Positions 23,878 through 34,734 of a stretch of 64,000 nt of DNA are shown here, in pieces. The stretch is from Hermatobates lingyangjiaoensis. Its lineage: Eukaryota; Arthropoda; Insecta; Hemiptera; Hermatobatidae. Every line of letters begins with the position of its first letter. Positions within the stretch are counted from its first letter, which is position 1. The notes beneath the pieces are model-generated. The model did no database searches. It worked only from the letters and a program-made list of their open reading frames with translations, and was not told where the DNA came from. The position numbers and the translations under genes are program-made. The stretch covers positions 379,001 through 443,000 of the forward strand of contig JAPFBL010000224.1 of assembly GCA_026182355.1 (NCBI GenBank), in the 5' to 3' direction.

Positions 23878-24183
23878 GTTTTTTTTTTTGTTGTTTTTTA
23901 TTGTTTAGACCGATACCCTAGCGGTGATAACGATCACTATTTAACATCTTTTTGTTTGATTGGTGATTCTACTGATTCTACATTGGGAGTCCAAATTTTG
24001 CCTAACTGAAGTGCATTTCGAGTAGGGATCTTTAACGAGTACTTGACATAGTACAGGCTTTGGACCGACGGCTTAACGACCTTCCGACCCTCCCGCGTGA
24101 ATAAATCGAGGGCCAGGTGGGGATCGAACTCCGGTCTCCAGCCCAGAGACGAGTACATTAACCACTGAACTAACCTGGCCCCT
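23878..24183 (-). mobile_element. tRNA-derived SINE, full-length, tail A
   Basis: All parts present: poly-T/TTG run and AGACCGATACCCTAGCGG tail at the left, body, and tRNA head ending GGGGCCAGGTTAGTTCAGTG at the right. Confidence 0.88.
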
Positions 24184-24489
24184 TATCAAGTATTTACTCC
24201 TATAAAATATTCTCTTTTAGGTGATTCATAAGAAAAACAGAAAAAAATAAACTGCTCCAACCATGAAATGCCGAGATAGTCCATCGCAAATAGGACTTGA
24301 TTATCAACTCAAGTTCAAACTCTACCCGATTTATTAACATGATACTGCTTTCTATTAACTTCCACATTTCCCAAATTTTAATATCACAAAAAACCTTGAA
24401 ATTGGAGTTTTTAACAAACATGTTAATAAGAGAGTAGAACAATTGGTAAAGGAAGTATGGAGTAAACATTGACATTTTATGAGGTCAAG

Positions 24490-24770
24490 CAGAAAATCAG
24501 GAAAGCACTTAGAGACAAAAACACATGACACATGATCTACTGTACCGCGGAGACGGCAGCTTCACATGGGTGACCTGTTACCACATATATAGGTGCACAT
24601 CCACCGAATTCTTCGACCATTCAGCAATCAAAGACGAATCAATTGCGTTCGCTTGCACTCCTGTACAGCCCTCAGTTGACCGGGACGATTATGTATCGTG
24701 TAAGAGAATCTTTTCTTATGGTCAAATGGTAATACAGCCAACGTCGGATGTAAGCTAGACAAACCACTAA
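24490..24770 (+). other. unassigned segment with 77-codon open frame
   Basis: A frame at 24525-24758 begins MTHDLLYRGDGSFTWVTCYH and contains four Cys. Composition is less AT-rich than its flanks. I recognise no family, promoter or splice context, and it lies antisense to ex inside an intron. Confidence 0.25.
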
Positions 24771-24954
24771 TTCAAACAATAGCTCAACCCAGGGTGCTTC
24801 GTTCGCTTCGTCTGTAAGGCCCCTCGTTTCGGTCACAGAGACAGTTCCTTTCTCTTCTTGGTTGTTTGTGCTAGTATTAGGTTCGGTTAGGTTGCAGTGG
24901 TTATTCGACAAGGAGACACGAATAGGACGAACATTGGTCCTTTGTGATACCACA

Positions 24955-25172
24955 CAATCAATACTTTTCTACATTAGAAGTGGAGTAGGGATATCTTTAA
25001 CGAGCACCTGAGACCGTACAAGCTCGGGACCTACGGCTCAACGTTCTCTTCAAGAGACGACGCCCTCAGATTTATTCAGCTCCCGTTTGAATAAATCGAG
25101 GCCTAGAGTGGGTAGAGACTACGATTCATTAGTCCAGAGGCGACTGAGTTGCCACTGGGCTAGCCTGCCCCG
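24955..25172 (-). mobile_element. SINE, diverged
   Basis: Body AGTAGGGATATCTTTAACGA, GCTCGGGACCTACGGCTC and head CACTGGGCTAGCCTGCCCC. Left flank 24880-24955 resembles the GTCCTTTGTGATACCACAC repeat of 39.5 kb. Confidence 0.7.
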
Positions 25173-25834
25173 GATTTAGTATTACTGATTACAAATATGA
25201 GATGGTGTTCACAACCACAGTCAGTATAAAAAAAAAAAAACAAACAAACAAACAAACAAAGGCTAACATACTATGAGATATGGTTTAGTGTGCTTGTATC
25301 GAATGATGCACATTTGACTACAGTGGCATAAAGAAAAATGAAAATGTTGAGAAAACATAAAGGAGTATGACCTTTGTTCCCAGAAACCAGCAAATATTTT
25401 CCTTCACTAACACATACATTGGAGATTCTAATATTCTGTCAAGATCATACTATAAATGACAAGATCTACAAGTGTGTCAAATAGTATATTAGTTTGCCAT
25501 GTGAAAAAGTCATTTACGAACTCGTATAAGTCGAGTTCGCACGCATTTTGGTCAGAAATCGGGAAGGAGCTCAAGAGATAGATAGTGTTCTATAGGAAAG
25601 CTTTGATTAAGGGCTTGGGCAAGATTTGACTCAGCAGATATTGATGTATTCATTGTTTGTCAGACGACGTATATAGGAGTCAATGGTTTCATATCTCAGA
25701 CCATGTTGTATATTAACATTTCTGGCCAATAAGGGATTTTTATTTGAACATATAAGAAGGGCACATTTATTGTGAAGGATTTGTAATAGATCCTGTTGAT
25801 ACATATTTACATCTATAGTTTGAACAATGACCAC

Positions 25835-25871
<37 letters not shown>

Positions 25872-26219
25872 ACTTCAATGGGTATATGGTATTATTGGGT
25901 TTCAGATTGTAATACACATGGAATGCACATTGGAATTCAGGGTGCACATGAATTGGACTTCTAATTTGTATTTACTATAATGATGTTAATTTTCTGCTGA
26001 TCTAGAGTTTGTAATAACGCTCAGATATTTAAGTTGTTCAGTAGGAGTTCACCTAGTTAACATGGAGGACAGCAGGATGCGGGTAATTGCAAAAACTAAT
26101 GCAGGCATTGTTCGCTGAGTTGAGAGCTAATTTTCACACTATAAACCATCTTAAAACTTCATGAAGAAAATTTCTTTGTCACCTTCGTCTGTACTATACT
26201 TATCTTATGTTTGTTGTTT

Positions 26220-26480
26220 GATTTCCAACGCCTACACTTATAAGGCTTTCACCATTTAGTGCTGTTCTAGGGGCAAAATTAGGAGTCTATGAGCCACATT
26301 ACCTGTTGATTCTACATTGGGAGTCCTAAATTTTGTCTTACTCAAGTGTATTTAGAGTAGGGATGTTTAACGAATACCTGATGTCAAACATGCTCAAGAC
26401 CTACGGGGCCAGGTGGGGATCGAACCCCAGACCTACCAGTTCAGAGGCGAGTACGTCACCCACTGAACTAACTTAGCCTA
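26220..26480 (-). mobile_element. SINE with tail B
   Basis: Tail B (TCCAACGCCTACACTTATAA, GGGGCAAAATTAGGAG) precedes body and head (GGGGATCGAACCCC, CCACTGAACTAACTTAG). Confidence 0.7.
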
Positions 26481-26883
26481 TAATAATCGAGGAATGCAAA
26501 TATTCGGACCTAAAGCCTGTAGTACCAACTACGGGATAACAATAGTACTTAGGAGAATAAGCCCTTAGGACACAATGGAACTTCCATTAGCAATAAACAT
26601 AAAATACATTTATAAAATAGACCAGAGAAAAATAGTGCAAAGTCTATCAATAAAATACAATCAGCTGAATTGCAAGTCATATTTTAAATAAAAAAACGTA
26701 ATGTTTCATCTGAATAAGTAGAGATCTTGAAAAGAAATATTAAATTATAATACATAATGATTATAAAATAATGACAACAATGAATAGTGAAGACAAAGGT
26801 ATTGAGATATACGAAATGGCTCCAGTTATGAAGTGTTGACGAGACCGGGTTGCCAGATGACCTTTGCGGAATGCAAGGCAATC

Positions 26884-26990
26884 CATCCACAAGGCAAGCT
26901 GATCTTAACTCACCTTCGTTCTTCACATTTTTAATGAGGTCAGTAATCTGTCCTTCAAGTACATACCTTTAATACATACTCACATTGTCC
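26884..26990 (-). other. short open frame with donor-like end
   Basis: Minus frame RYVLEGQITDLIKNVKNE runs into GAACGAAG|GTGAGT. No convincing acceptor was found, and it does not fit the phase or content of ex, so it may be chance. Confidence 0.2.
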
Positions 26991-27167
26991 ATAGTAATGT
27001 ATATAATTAATATAGTGAGTTATATTCAGTATATACTCATTTAATACATGGTAATATATGTATTATACTTATTGATTTTTTTATACGTACTTTTTTTTTT
27101 TCATTCCCGAAACACCTGAGAAAAGCATGGAGATTACTACAAATATTTTTAAAAATGAAAATAAAGC

Positions 27168-27216
27168 ATGAGTTTTCAAACATGTTTTCAAGAAGGATTG
27201 GCACTAACATTTACTA

Positions 27217-27222
<6 letters not shown>
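27168..27222 (+). pseudogene. PLE N-terminal scrap ending in (TA)n
   Basis: The frame FQTCFQEGLALTFTSIYIYI parallels FNKACISQGLLPKYTNIYI at 28.7 kb. Coding similarity stops where the TA run (27219-27262) starts. Confidence 0.6.
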
Positions 27223-27264
<42 letters not shown>

Positions 27265-27470
27265 ATGATCAAACCACAATAAGAAATGGGAAAACAAGAC
27301 TAAGATCTTTCAACCGTAACAAGCGGTCTTCGTCAGAGTCAAAAACCCAACTGACTCTGACGAAGACCGCTTGTTACGGTTGAAAGGATCTCAGTCTTGT
27401 TTTCCAATTTCTTATTGTGGTTTGATCATTGATTGTTATTTTACGTGTTATGTGAAATCTTTATATATAT
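27219..27470. mobile_element. R1 hammerhead dimer flanked by (TA)n
   Basis: Minus half from 27262, plus half to about 27460, (TA)n at 27219-27262 and 27463-27482. The centre lost the UUGGG arm of the plus unit (CCCAACTGACTCTGACG), yet GACU, CUGACGA, A, GACCG/CGGUU, GAA are intact in both; the plus copy has one extra G after GAAA. Confidence 0.85.
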
Positions 27471-27481
27471 ATATATATATA

Positions 27482-27562
27482 TGCTTTTAAAAACTGGATG
27501 TCTGTTTCCACTTGATTTAATTTTGTCTTATATTTTTCCAAATTACGAAATTTTTTCTTCAA
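27482..27562 (-). pseudogene. PLE N-terminal coding fragment, inverted arm
   Basis: Reverse complement of 27826-27910. The minus frame (LKKKFRNLEKYKTKLN) runs into TGCATA and the (TA)n at 27463. With the plus copy it forms an inverted pair around a shared promoter-side region. Confidence 0.75.
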
Positions 27563-27745
27563 CCTGGTAATTTTGCCAACCAGTTGCGCTTGTTTGGAAA
27601 CCTAGGGCTAGTTATGCCAACACTGACAACCCCTAACCTGGCTGTGTAACCTTCAGTTAACTTGTTCACTTATTGTTTTTGCAATGTAATTTAACTATTA
27701 GATTCATTTGTTAAGTGTAATTGTAATTTAATTGTGTGTTTTGCT
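27563..27745. other. putative PLE pseudo-LTR region
   Basis: Non-coding spacer between the inverted N-terminal fragments, leading directly into the ribozyme at 27741. By position it is the 5' UTR/pLTR of the PLE copy. No TATA box is claimed. Confidence 0.4.
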
Positions 27746-27778
27746 GAAGATGGTGAACGTACACCGAAACATGTTCAA
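27741..27778 (+). ncRNA. type I hammerhead ribozyme overlapping a PLE start codon
   Basis: Helix I 5' strand UUG (27741-27743), CUGAAGA (27744-27750), extra U (27751), helix II GGUG-AACGUA-CACC (27752-27765), GAA (27766-27768), helix III A-C-[AU]-G-U (27769-27774), H17 = U (27775), helix I 3' strand CAA (27776-27778). Cleavage is predicted after 27775. The ATG of the PLE frame (27750-27752) lies at the A9/helix II border. PLEs are known to carry minimal type I hammerheads; activity here is inferred. Confidence 0.75.
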
Positions 27779-27950
27779 TAATAAAATAAGAAATTATGGT
27801 GAATTAATTTTTAAGTTGAGTTCTGAGTTGAAGAAAAAATTTCGTAATTTGGAAAAATATAAGACAAAATTAAATCAAGTGGAAACAGACATCCAGTTTT
27901 TAAAAGCATGTATTGAAGAAGGACTGCTCCCAACTTTTACAAATATATAT
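27750..27950 (+). pseudogene. PLE N-terminal coding fragment
   Basis: Starts MVNVHRNMFNNKIRNYGELI inside the ribozyme. It continues through a Lys/Glu-rich, coiled-coil-like region (LKKKFRNLEKYKTKLNQVET) and FLKACIEEGLLPTFTNI, then dissolves into (TA)n. The stretch from CIEEGLLP is the conserved N-terminal motif before the reverse transcriptase in PLEs; everything after it is gone. Confidence 0.75.
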
Positions 27951-27964
27951 ATATATATATATAT

Positions 27965-28135
27965 TGGCTTTAGCCCTCACCCAGTGAGTTCTTTAGTTGA
28001 ATGTCGTCCCTCCGTCAATTCACTTCTTCTCCTGAGGACGACCGCCAAAACGGTCGAAATATTGAAAAGTGAGTCTTTGTTATGTTTCAGTCTATGCGTC
28101 ACAGTTTATTTTAAGTGTTATATATATATATATAT
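27965..28135 (+). mobile_element. family ii hammerhead-like unit
   Basis: UUCACU, linker, CUGAGGA, C, helix II GACCG-CCAAAA-CGGUC, GAAAUAUUGAAA, AGUGAGU. The distal helix AUUCACU/AGUGAGU pairs over seven positions (one G-U). (TA)n on both sides. The exact cleavage site is unclear. Confidence 0.6.
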
Positions 28136-28285
28136 GCATGTTTTGTTGAACACGACAGAGTAGTTCCTGTCTATAAGCTTCTTCTCAAGAACTTCGATTT
28201 GCCTAAAAACAGTTTTTTCGTTATTAGAACAACGGTTGAGATGGTCAGCGATTGTAGTCGACGCGTTTCGATCACTTTCGAACAC
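28136..28285 (-). mobile_element. PLE 5' end, inverted copy
   Basis: Reverse complement of about 28596-28745: GATCGAAACGCGTCGAC, the N-terminal frame and GTTCAACA. It is truncated at helix II of the ribozyme where the C-terminal fragment begins. Confidence 0.75.
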
Positions 28286-28474
28286 AATTTAGAGCTGACC
28301 CGAGAGGACCTAACAGAAAACACGAGAATCATCAAACAGATAAATGACTACAATAGACTACAGATCCACGAAGCAATAGAAATAATGAAGAACAACACAG
28401 CAATAAACAGGCAACAAACTGGGACTACGCGGACACTCCGACTACTCGGAGACCAAACAACAACCTTAGACTAG
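28283..28474 (+). pseudogene. PLE C-terminal coding fragment
   Basis: Open frame ending at TAG, reading EHNLELTREDLTENTRIIKQ then INDYNRLQIHEAIEIMKNN and TAINRQQT. The pattern R-x-x-E-A-hydrophobic...N-R-Q resembles the end of a GIY-YIG domain (helix after the catalytic core) in PLE proteins. The catalytic GIY-YIG part is missing upstream. Confidence 0.65.
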
Positions 28475-28568
28475 AACCAGAGCCAATAAAACTGCAATAT
28501 TGAATACTAACATCTCATTGGCTACATTTTTGCAACCTCTACAACGTATAAGACCCACATCGCCCGCC

Positions 28569-28629
28569 TCATTGATGTCCTGAAGATGATTACGGAGAGT
28601 GATCGAAACGCGTCGACTACAATCGCTGA
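28569..28629 (+). ncRNA. type I hammerhead ribozyme, GUC site, in PLE pLTR
   Basis: Helix I: UCAUUGAU + GUC (28569-28579) pairs with GAC (28615-28617), bulge UACA, and AUCGCUGA (28622-28629), with one mismatch. Core CUGAAGA (28580-28586), extra U, helix II GAUUAC-GGAGA-GUGAUC (28588-28604), GAA, helix III AC-[GC]-GU, H17 = C at 28614 (GUC). This is the most canonical copy in the window. The PLE C-terminus and 3' UTR lie just upstream, and the ATG of a new N-terminal frame (28586-28588) lies inside it, matching the tandem-pLTR layout of PLEs. Confidence 0.82.
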
Positions 28630-28795
28630 CCATCTCAACCGTTGTTCTAACAACGAAAAAACTGTTTTTAGGCAAATCGAAGTTTTTGAGAAGAAGCTTA
28701 TAGACAGGAACTACTCTGTCGTGTTCAACAAAGCATGCATATCTCAAGGACTTTTACCAAAATATACTAATATATATATATATAAAATTTCGAGC
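28586..28795 (+). pseudogene. PLE N-terminal coding fragment
   Basis: Starts MITESDRNASTTIADHLNRC and reaches FNKACISQGLLPKYTNI before (TA)n. Same break point as the copies at 27.9, 35.9, 43.3 and 51.4 kb. Confidence 0.78.
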
Positions 28796-28799
28796 TGCT

Positions 28800-29020
28800 C
28801 CTAAGCTTTTGTTTTATATACAAAATATATAAAATTATAAATATATATATAACTATATATATATATATATATATTATAAAAAAAATATGTCCAGACTATT
28901 CTTGGCAAGATATATATAAAATATATTATTATATTATATATTATAATTATATAATAACTAATAATATATAATATTAATATTATAATATATATTACATTAT
29001 ATATATATAAAAACTAAACT
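28800..29020. repeat. AT-only low-complexity DNA
   Basis: Almost pure A/T with interrupted (TA)n, between two ribozyme-like units. No gene seen. Confidence 0.9.
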
Positions 29021-29029
29021 CACAAAAAG

Positions 29030-29550
29030 AACACACATAAAAGTGATTACACTAACTCACTATTGTATTTCGACCAAGTCGTCATGAGGTAAAGAGATAA
29101 AGAAATGAGTCACTACGGAGACAGGCGACAACAGTAGTTGTATCAATGCACCCTGACCTTTCGGCCAATAACATGACATGAAGCAACCAGATTTCTGTTT
29201 TTTACGTGGTAAAAAACCTCTCCAAACCAAATGGTAAGACAGGGGCATGATGCGCCACCGATGTGCCCAAGGTGGACCTCGCGGAGGCGGACATCCACGA
29301 CTGACATCACACAATAGTACTAGTGGGTCCCTTTCCAGGGAGCACTTTATAGTATACCACCTACGAAAAGGAAATAACGAGGCGTTAATGTATAAACTGT
29401 TACTACTTTCATTGTATATATGTAGAGTTCAGAAAGGAAAGAGAAAAACATATAAAAACACACACAAAAAAAGACTCACAACGATATTTCGACATGCGTC
29501 GTCATCGGGCAGAAGTAGTCCCTTTGAGTAGCTGAAGCCAACAATATATA
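29030..29550 (-). mobile_element. two family ii units flanking a unique segment
   Basis: Minus cores at 29060-29100 (CUCAUGA, C, GAC-UUG-GUC, GAAAUAC) and 29480-29520 (CGAUGA, C, GAC-GCAU-GUC, GAAAUAUC). The 270 bp between them (29130-29400) is GC-richer, with no recognised gene. Confidence 0.55.
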
Positions 29551-29564
29551 TATACATATATAAA

Positions 29565-30000
29565 AGTTGGGTTTTTGACTCTGACGAAGACCGCTTGTTA
29601 CGGTTGAAAGATCTTAGTCTTGTTTTCCCATTTCTTATTGTGGTTTGATCATATATACATATATAAAAAGATTTCACATAAACACGTGAAACAACAATCA
29701 ATGACCAAACCACAATAAGAAATGGGAAAACAAGACTAAGATCTTTCAACCGTAACAAGCGGTCTTCGTCAGGGTCAAAAACCCAACTGTTGGGTTTTTG
29801 ACTCTGACGAAGACCACTTGTTACGGTTGAAAGATCTTAGTCTTGTTTTCCCATTTCTTATTGTGGTTTGATCATATATACATATGTATACAATATTTCA
29901 TATAAACATGTGAAACAACAATCAATGATCAAATCACAATATGAAATGAAAAAAAAAAAAACTAAGATCTTTTAACCGTAAAAAGTGGTCTTCGCCAGAT
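29565..30000. mobile_element. four R1 hammerhead units, alternating
   Basis: Plus 29565-29652, minus 29690-29790, plus 29790-29875, minus 29905-29995. The middle two meet in the CCCAACTGTTGGG palindrome. Short (TA)n separate the units. The last unit has decayed (TTCGCCAGATGC). Confidence 0.85.
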
Positions 30001-30394
30001 GCACACTGGACTTGAAAAAAGTGTCATAGGTCATCTGGTGTAGTACTGAGAAGAAAAGGAGACAAGAGAAGTAGTTTAAAGGGCGTAAAGAAGAGGAATT
30101 TCTTACAGTGGTTTAGATGTTGATTTTTATTTCAGCTTACTGTTGTTTACTGTTTAATCAAGTAACCCACAAAAAAAGAGTCAATATATTGCTTATAACT
30201 TAATACAATATTAATAGTATTATATATTTTTATTTTAAAAGTGACTAGTTTCTTTTCACAAAATTGTAAATAAGTAGTTTGAAAACCATAGCTATAAAGG
30301 TTCGAAATAACCATAAACATTTTTTAACTTTCTGGCTATGCAAGCAGTTATTGAGTGGTATGCACTCATGATAACGGGGAAAATATACTACGTA

Positions 30395-30460
30395 TAGTTA
30401 TTAGATGATGAACACTAAGTGTTTGAAATGCGTTGATAAATAAATTCCTTGTGATGAAGA
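30395..30460 (+). ncRNA. hammerhead-like motif, GAACAC/GUGUUU type
   Basis: GAUGAUGAACACUAAGUGUU UGAAAUGCGUUG: extra U and helix II are intact, but the 5' CU of CUGAUGA is AG here, so it is probably inactive. Confidence 0.45.
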
Positions 30461-31100
30461 CGTAATATATTTTCCTCACTAACTATAAATATTTGTGTCA
30501 ATGTTATTAAAATTAACTATTGAAAAAGTTTGCGATAATAAGAAACCTAATTATGCTGTGAACCTTCCATACTGAATAAAGAACACACGGTTAAATAAAC
30601 ATTTTTTATCAATAATTATTTCATATTAAATGATTTTTCCATTTATAAGTTAAAAATAACATAGAAAGTGGAAAAGGCAAAATGATTTCAATGGAAGGAA
30701 ACCTGGAAAGAATGTTCGTTCAATATAACAGAAGGTAGTATTATACTTGAAATGTGAGGACCAGGGTGTCCCCAATTGATCAGGTAGTTTTCAAAAACTC
30801 AAAACCATTACTGAAGGAAACATCGTTAGACCTAACTAATAATGCTTAGGAATTTAGGTCCAGCAGATGTTAAGGGAGCGAAAAAAACAAGGCAGCAGGC
30901 GCATTCCTGTCTTTTCATCTATACCATAGAGAAATAGAAAATCATTTCATGCTCCCCCACCAGTAAAATGTTATCTATAAAACTATTTCAGTTTTCCTAG
31001 TATTTCTAAATAGTTTATGATTTAATACCTGCAAGTTTCTGCTAAATTGAATTAGTTGTATATTTATATTGAACGTTGAAAAAAATATGATGAAAGGAAA

Positions 31101-31436
31101 CATAAGTTTACTCTTTACGAATCATGCTGAAATGTCACAATCCACTTCTCACTATTGATTAAAAAAAAAACACCAAAACATCAATCAAAACATAAGTTTA
31201 CCCTTTACGAATCATACTGAAATGTCACAATCCACTTCTGACTATTGATTAAAAAAAAAACACCGAAACATCAATCAAAACATAAGTTTACCCTTTACGA
31301 ATCATACTGAAATGTCACAATCCACTTCTGACTATTGATTAAAAAAAAAACACCAAAACATCAATCGAAACATAAGTATACCCTTTACGAATCATACTGA
31401 AATGTCACAATCCACTTCTGACTATTGATTAAAAAA
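31101..31436. repeat. 90-bp tandem repeat, left part
   Basis: CATAAGTTTACCCTTTACGA recurs at 31101, 31191, 31281 and 31371. It stops in the A-run of the fourth unit where element Y begins and resumes at 34380. Confidence 0.95.
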
Positions 31437-33063
31437 AAATCTGGAGTGGCCTACACTCTCCTTTACTATAAGTAACTCAATGTCAAATTTCTTGAGTATA
31501 TAAAACATAACGTATCATTTAAGTATAACATAAATATCTAAATGGGATATAATTATTAGCATTGCATTCGTGAGGTAGTACAGATAGTGATTGAAGGACA
31601 TATCAATTTATAAACTTATTTTTGTACATCACAAATAATTTATTATTTTCAAATAATTTCATTAGTATAACTACAGCAGTAATAACATTTTTGAAAAACC
31701 AATGTGAACATTTCTTGAAACGAAATATTATCCTACAAGAGAACATGGCTATTGTTCAAATAGCCAGTAGATTTCTTACATTGTTTACTTGACATCCTTC
31801 TACATTGAATATTAATGTAAAAGTTTCAAATTTGAAACAGTAAAATACCCTTTTTTTCTCTGAAAAACATCTTAAACAGCGAAGAAAATGTTGTTTTAAG
31901 GTGATTTGTTAATTAAAGATGTACGATAATTACAGTTATTAATCTCTAAACGAAAGATTTATATTTTGAATTATCTTTTACATTTTTGGTTTTTAACAGA
32001 ATTATTATACTGGAAATTTTATGGCTTCTTAGTATTTAATAAGATCATTTTCCTTCCCCTTTCTCAAATATAATATATACAAATTTTTTTTTAATGAGTG
32101 TTATCATTTACCTACACAATATTATTCCTCTTACATCTCTTATAAGTCAATAATATATTTTCATTTTTCCATTAGAAACATCAATTTTATCTCAGTGGAT
32201 TCGCTCAAAAAATTTCTAAGTCAATGTAAACAATGTAAAAAAATACAAAAAATTCGACAAGTATAGCAGGTGATCTCTTGGTCTAGGATAAACAAAGAGT
32301 TTTTATATCGTTATTGCTCTTTCCCGTAATTGAAACTTCATAATTTTTTTTTTATTAATTGCTAATTTTTTGTTCCATTTTTGGTCAAATTTTCATTATT
32401 TTTTAACGAGCCGTTTAGCGTCAAAAAAACATTTTCTGAAAACAGAAATCGTACTGTAACGCCCCTTTAGCTATATGTAATTTTAAAAAAAAATATCTCA
32501 ACTCATTCTCCCTATAATGTTCTATTTATAGGCATAGTTTCATTCTTGTTTGTCAAACAGTATGGCTTGTATGGCTCTCACAAGGTTTGAGATTGAATTA
32601 TAAGTCAAAATTTTTACATTTTATTGAAAAAAAAATAATTCCTGTTGTTTTAAAATTCTGAATATATTTTTCGTTTGTTGCATTTGAAACCTCAAAGATA
32701 ATGTCAAAATTTCAAAACTCTAGCGTTATCAGTTTAGGAGAAATAAATGTTTTAAAAAAAACGGTTTTTGGCAAAAAAAGTGACTTTCCCATCATGCATA
32801 ATTCTTCCCAAACAATAGGGATCTTCGTCTTTATGAGGCCCATTTTTGTGTAAAATATCAACTTGATCCATTAAAGATTCTGGACCGTAGCGTGGTAACA
32901 AGCAATGCTAACACACGCACCCACCCACACACACACACACACACAGACATCATCGTAAAAACGTCATAAAACGACTTCTGGGACCTCAAAACATGTAATT
33001 CCGTCAAAATCTCGAGATCGAATTTTTTCACGATCACTATACTTTACTTATAGTAAAGTAAAA
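31437..33063 (+). mobile_element. element Y, copy 1
   Basis: Begins CTGGAGTGGCCTACACTC and ends CACTATACTTTACTTATAGT AAAGT, whose last part is a hairpin with 7-bp arms (CTTTACT/AGTAAAG). About 1.6 kb, AT-rich, no long frame. An ACACAC run and GACATCATCGTAAAAACG precede the 3' end. Superfamily unknown; a non-autonomous element with a terminal hairpin (Helitron-like in layout, though no CTRR end is visible). Confidence 0.7.
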
Positions 33064-34379
33064 AATCTGGAGTGGCCTACACTCAACTTTCCTATAAGTA
33101 ATTTAATATCAATCCTCTTGGGTATAAAAGATATAATGTTTCATTTAAGCATAATGCAAACATCTAAATGGGATATGTTTATTAGTCTTTCATTCCTGAG
33201 GTAGTCAGATAGTAATGATTGATCGACTTATCAAAATATAAGCTTATTTTTGTATATCACACCACTCATGCAAATAATCTCATTAGTATAACTACAGTAG
33301 TAATAACATTTTTGAAAAGCCAAAGTAAAAAAATTATTGCTAGGAAATATTCTCCTGCAAGAGAACATGGCTTTTGTTCAAGTAGCCAGTGGATTTCTTA
33401 CATCGTTTACTTAACCTCCTTCTACATTGAATATTTAAGCCAAATTTTTAAATTTAAAACAGGAAAATACTCTTATTTTCTCTGACAAACGTCATAAACA
33501 TCGAAGAGAAAATGTCGTTTTAAGATAATTTATAATTACATTTATTAATCTTCAAACGAAAGATTTCAATTCTGAATTATCTTTTACGATTTTGGTCTTT
33601 TATACCCGCGCGTCTTATCCTCAGTTAAACTTGCCCTAGGAGATTTGATCATCTGCTCTTCATTCCTGGAGGAGGTTGATTTCTGATCGGCTTTTGGAGA
33701 CTTCCCACTCATCTCGCCGGATTCTCCTTGTTCTCTTGGTTAAAATTTCGTTTTCCCTGTGCCTGTAGCTCCAACAGGAGCCGAGAAAAACGCGTTTAAA
33801 AGTGGGGGCAAAGTACAATCCAGAAATTTTCTGGATTAGGGGATTGGCCCAGAGGACCGGAGATGATGGGAAACTGTCAGGGGGGGTAAGAAAATAAAAA
33901 TGGGTAGGGGCCACGTATATGAAAAAAAAGGAGAGGGGGGGGGGGGGGGAGTAAAATCGAAACAACGCAAAAAACGCTGAAAAATTCGATGAGTGAAGGT
34001 TAAGAACTTCTCACTATTGCTCCAAAAAATAAAAAACTTGAAGAAGACGCACTAAAAGAGTGCTCACGCGCAATGCACTCTCTCTCGACGAAAAATGAGA
34101 AAACATTTCCCACGGGGGATGTTCTGAATACCACCAACGATCCAGGAGTCGCCGAATCCCGGATCAGTTCCGCGACAGGTACCATCCAAGGTAGCATGCA
34201 CAGGTACATCCACAGGTAGCATCCACAGGTACATCCACAGGTATGCAACACACACACACACAGACATCATCGTAAAAACGTCATAAAACTACTTCTGGGA
34301 CCTCAAAACATGTAATTCCGTCAAAATCTCGAGATCGAATTTTTTCACGATCACTATACTTTACTTATAGTAAAGTAAA
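33064..34379 (+). mobile_element. element Y, copy 2, with captured segment
   Basis: Same two ends as copy 1, directly abutting it. The middle, about 33600-34260, is GC-richer and has no counterpart in copy 1. On its minus strand a small frame starts MSGKSPKADQKSTSSRNEEQ. This may be captured sequence. Confidence 0.7.
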
Positions 34380-34675
34380 AACACCAAAACATCAATCGAA
34401 ACATAAGTATACCCTTTACGAATCATACTGAAATGTCACAATCCACTTTTGACTATTGATTAAAAAAAAAACACCAAAACATCAATCGAAACATAAGTTT
34501 ACTCTTTACGAATCATACTGAAATGTCACAATCCACTTTTGACTATTGATTAAAAAAAACACCAAAACATCAATCGAAACATAAGTATACCCTTTACGAA
34601 TCATACTGAAATGTCACAATCCACTTCTGACTATTGATTAAAAAAAAAAACACCAAAACATCAATCGAAATATAA
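34380..34675. repeat. 90-bp tandem repeat, right part
   Basis: Units at about 34402, 34492, 34580 and a partial at 34671. This is the continuation of the array at 31101-31436, displaced by 2.9 kb of inserted DNA. Confidence 0.93.
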
Positions 34676-34734
34676 GAAAATTCAAAGGTTTTTAATTTTG
34701 TTATTTACATTGTGGTAAATATATTGTCTTATAT

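Noticed and set aside
24525..24758. 77-codon plus frame as a gene
   Set aside because: No homology recognised, antisense within an ex intron, no promoter or splice evidence; kept only as an unassigned segment.
26684..26990. Alternative ex exon ending GAACGAAG|GTGAGT
   Set aside because: No acceptor in frame, a stop lies just upstream, and the ex exons already join directly across this interval.
31437..34379. Helitron assignment for element Y
   Set aside because: A 3' hairpin is present, but the CTRR end and A|T insertion site are not clear; left as unknown class.
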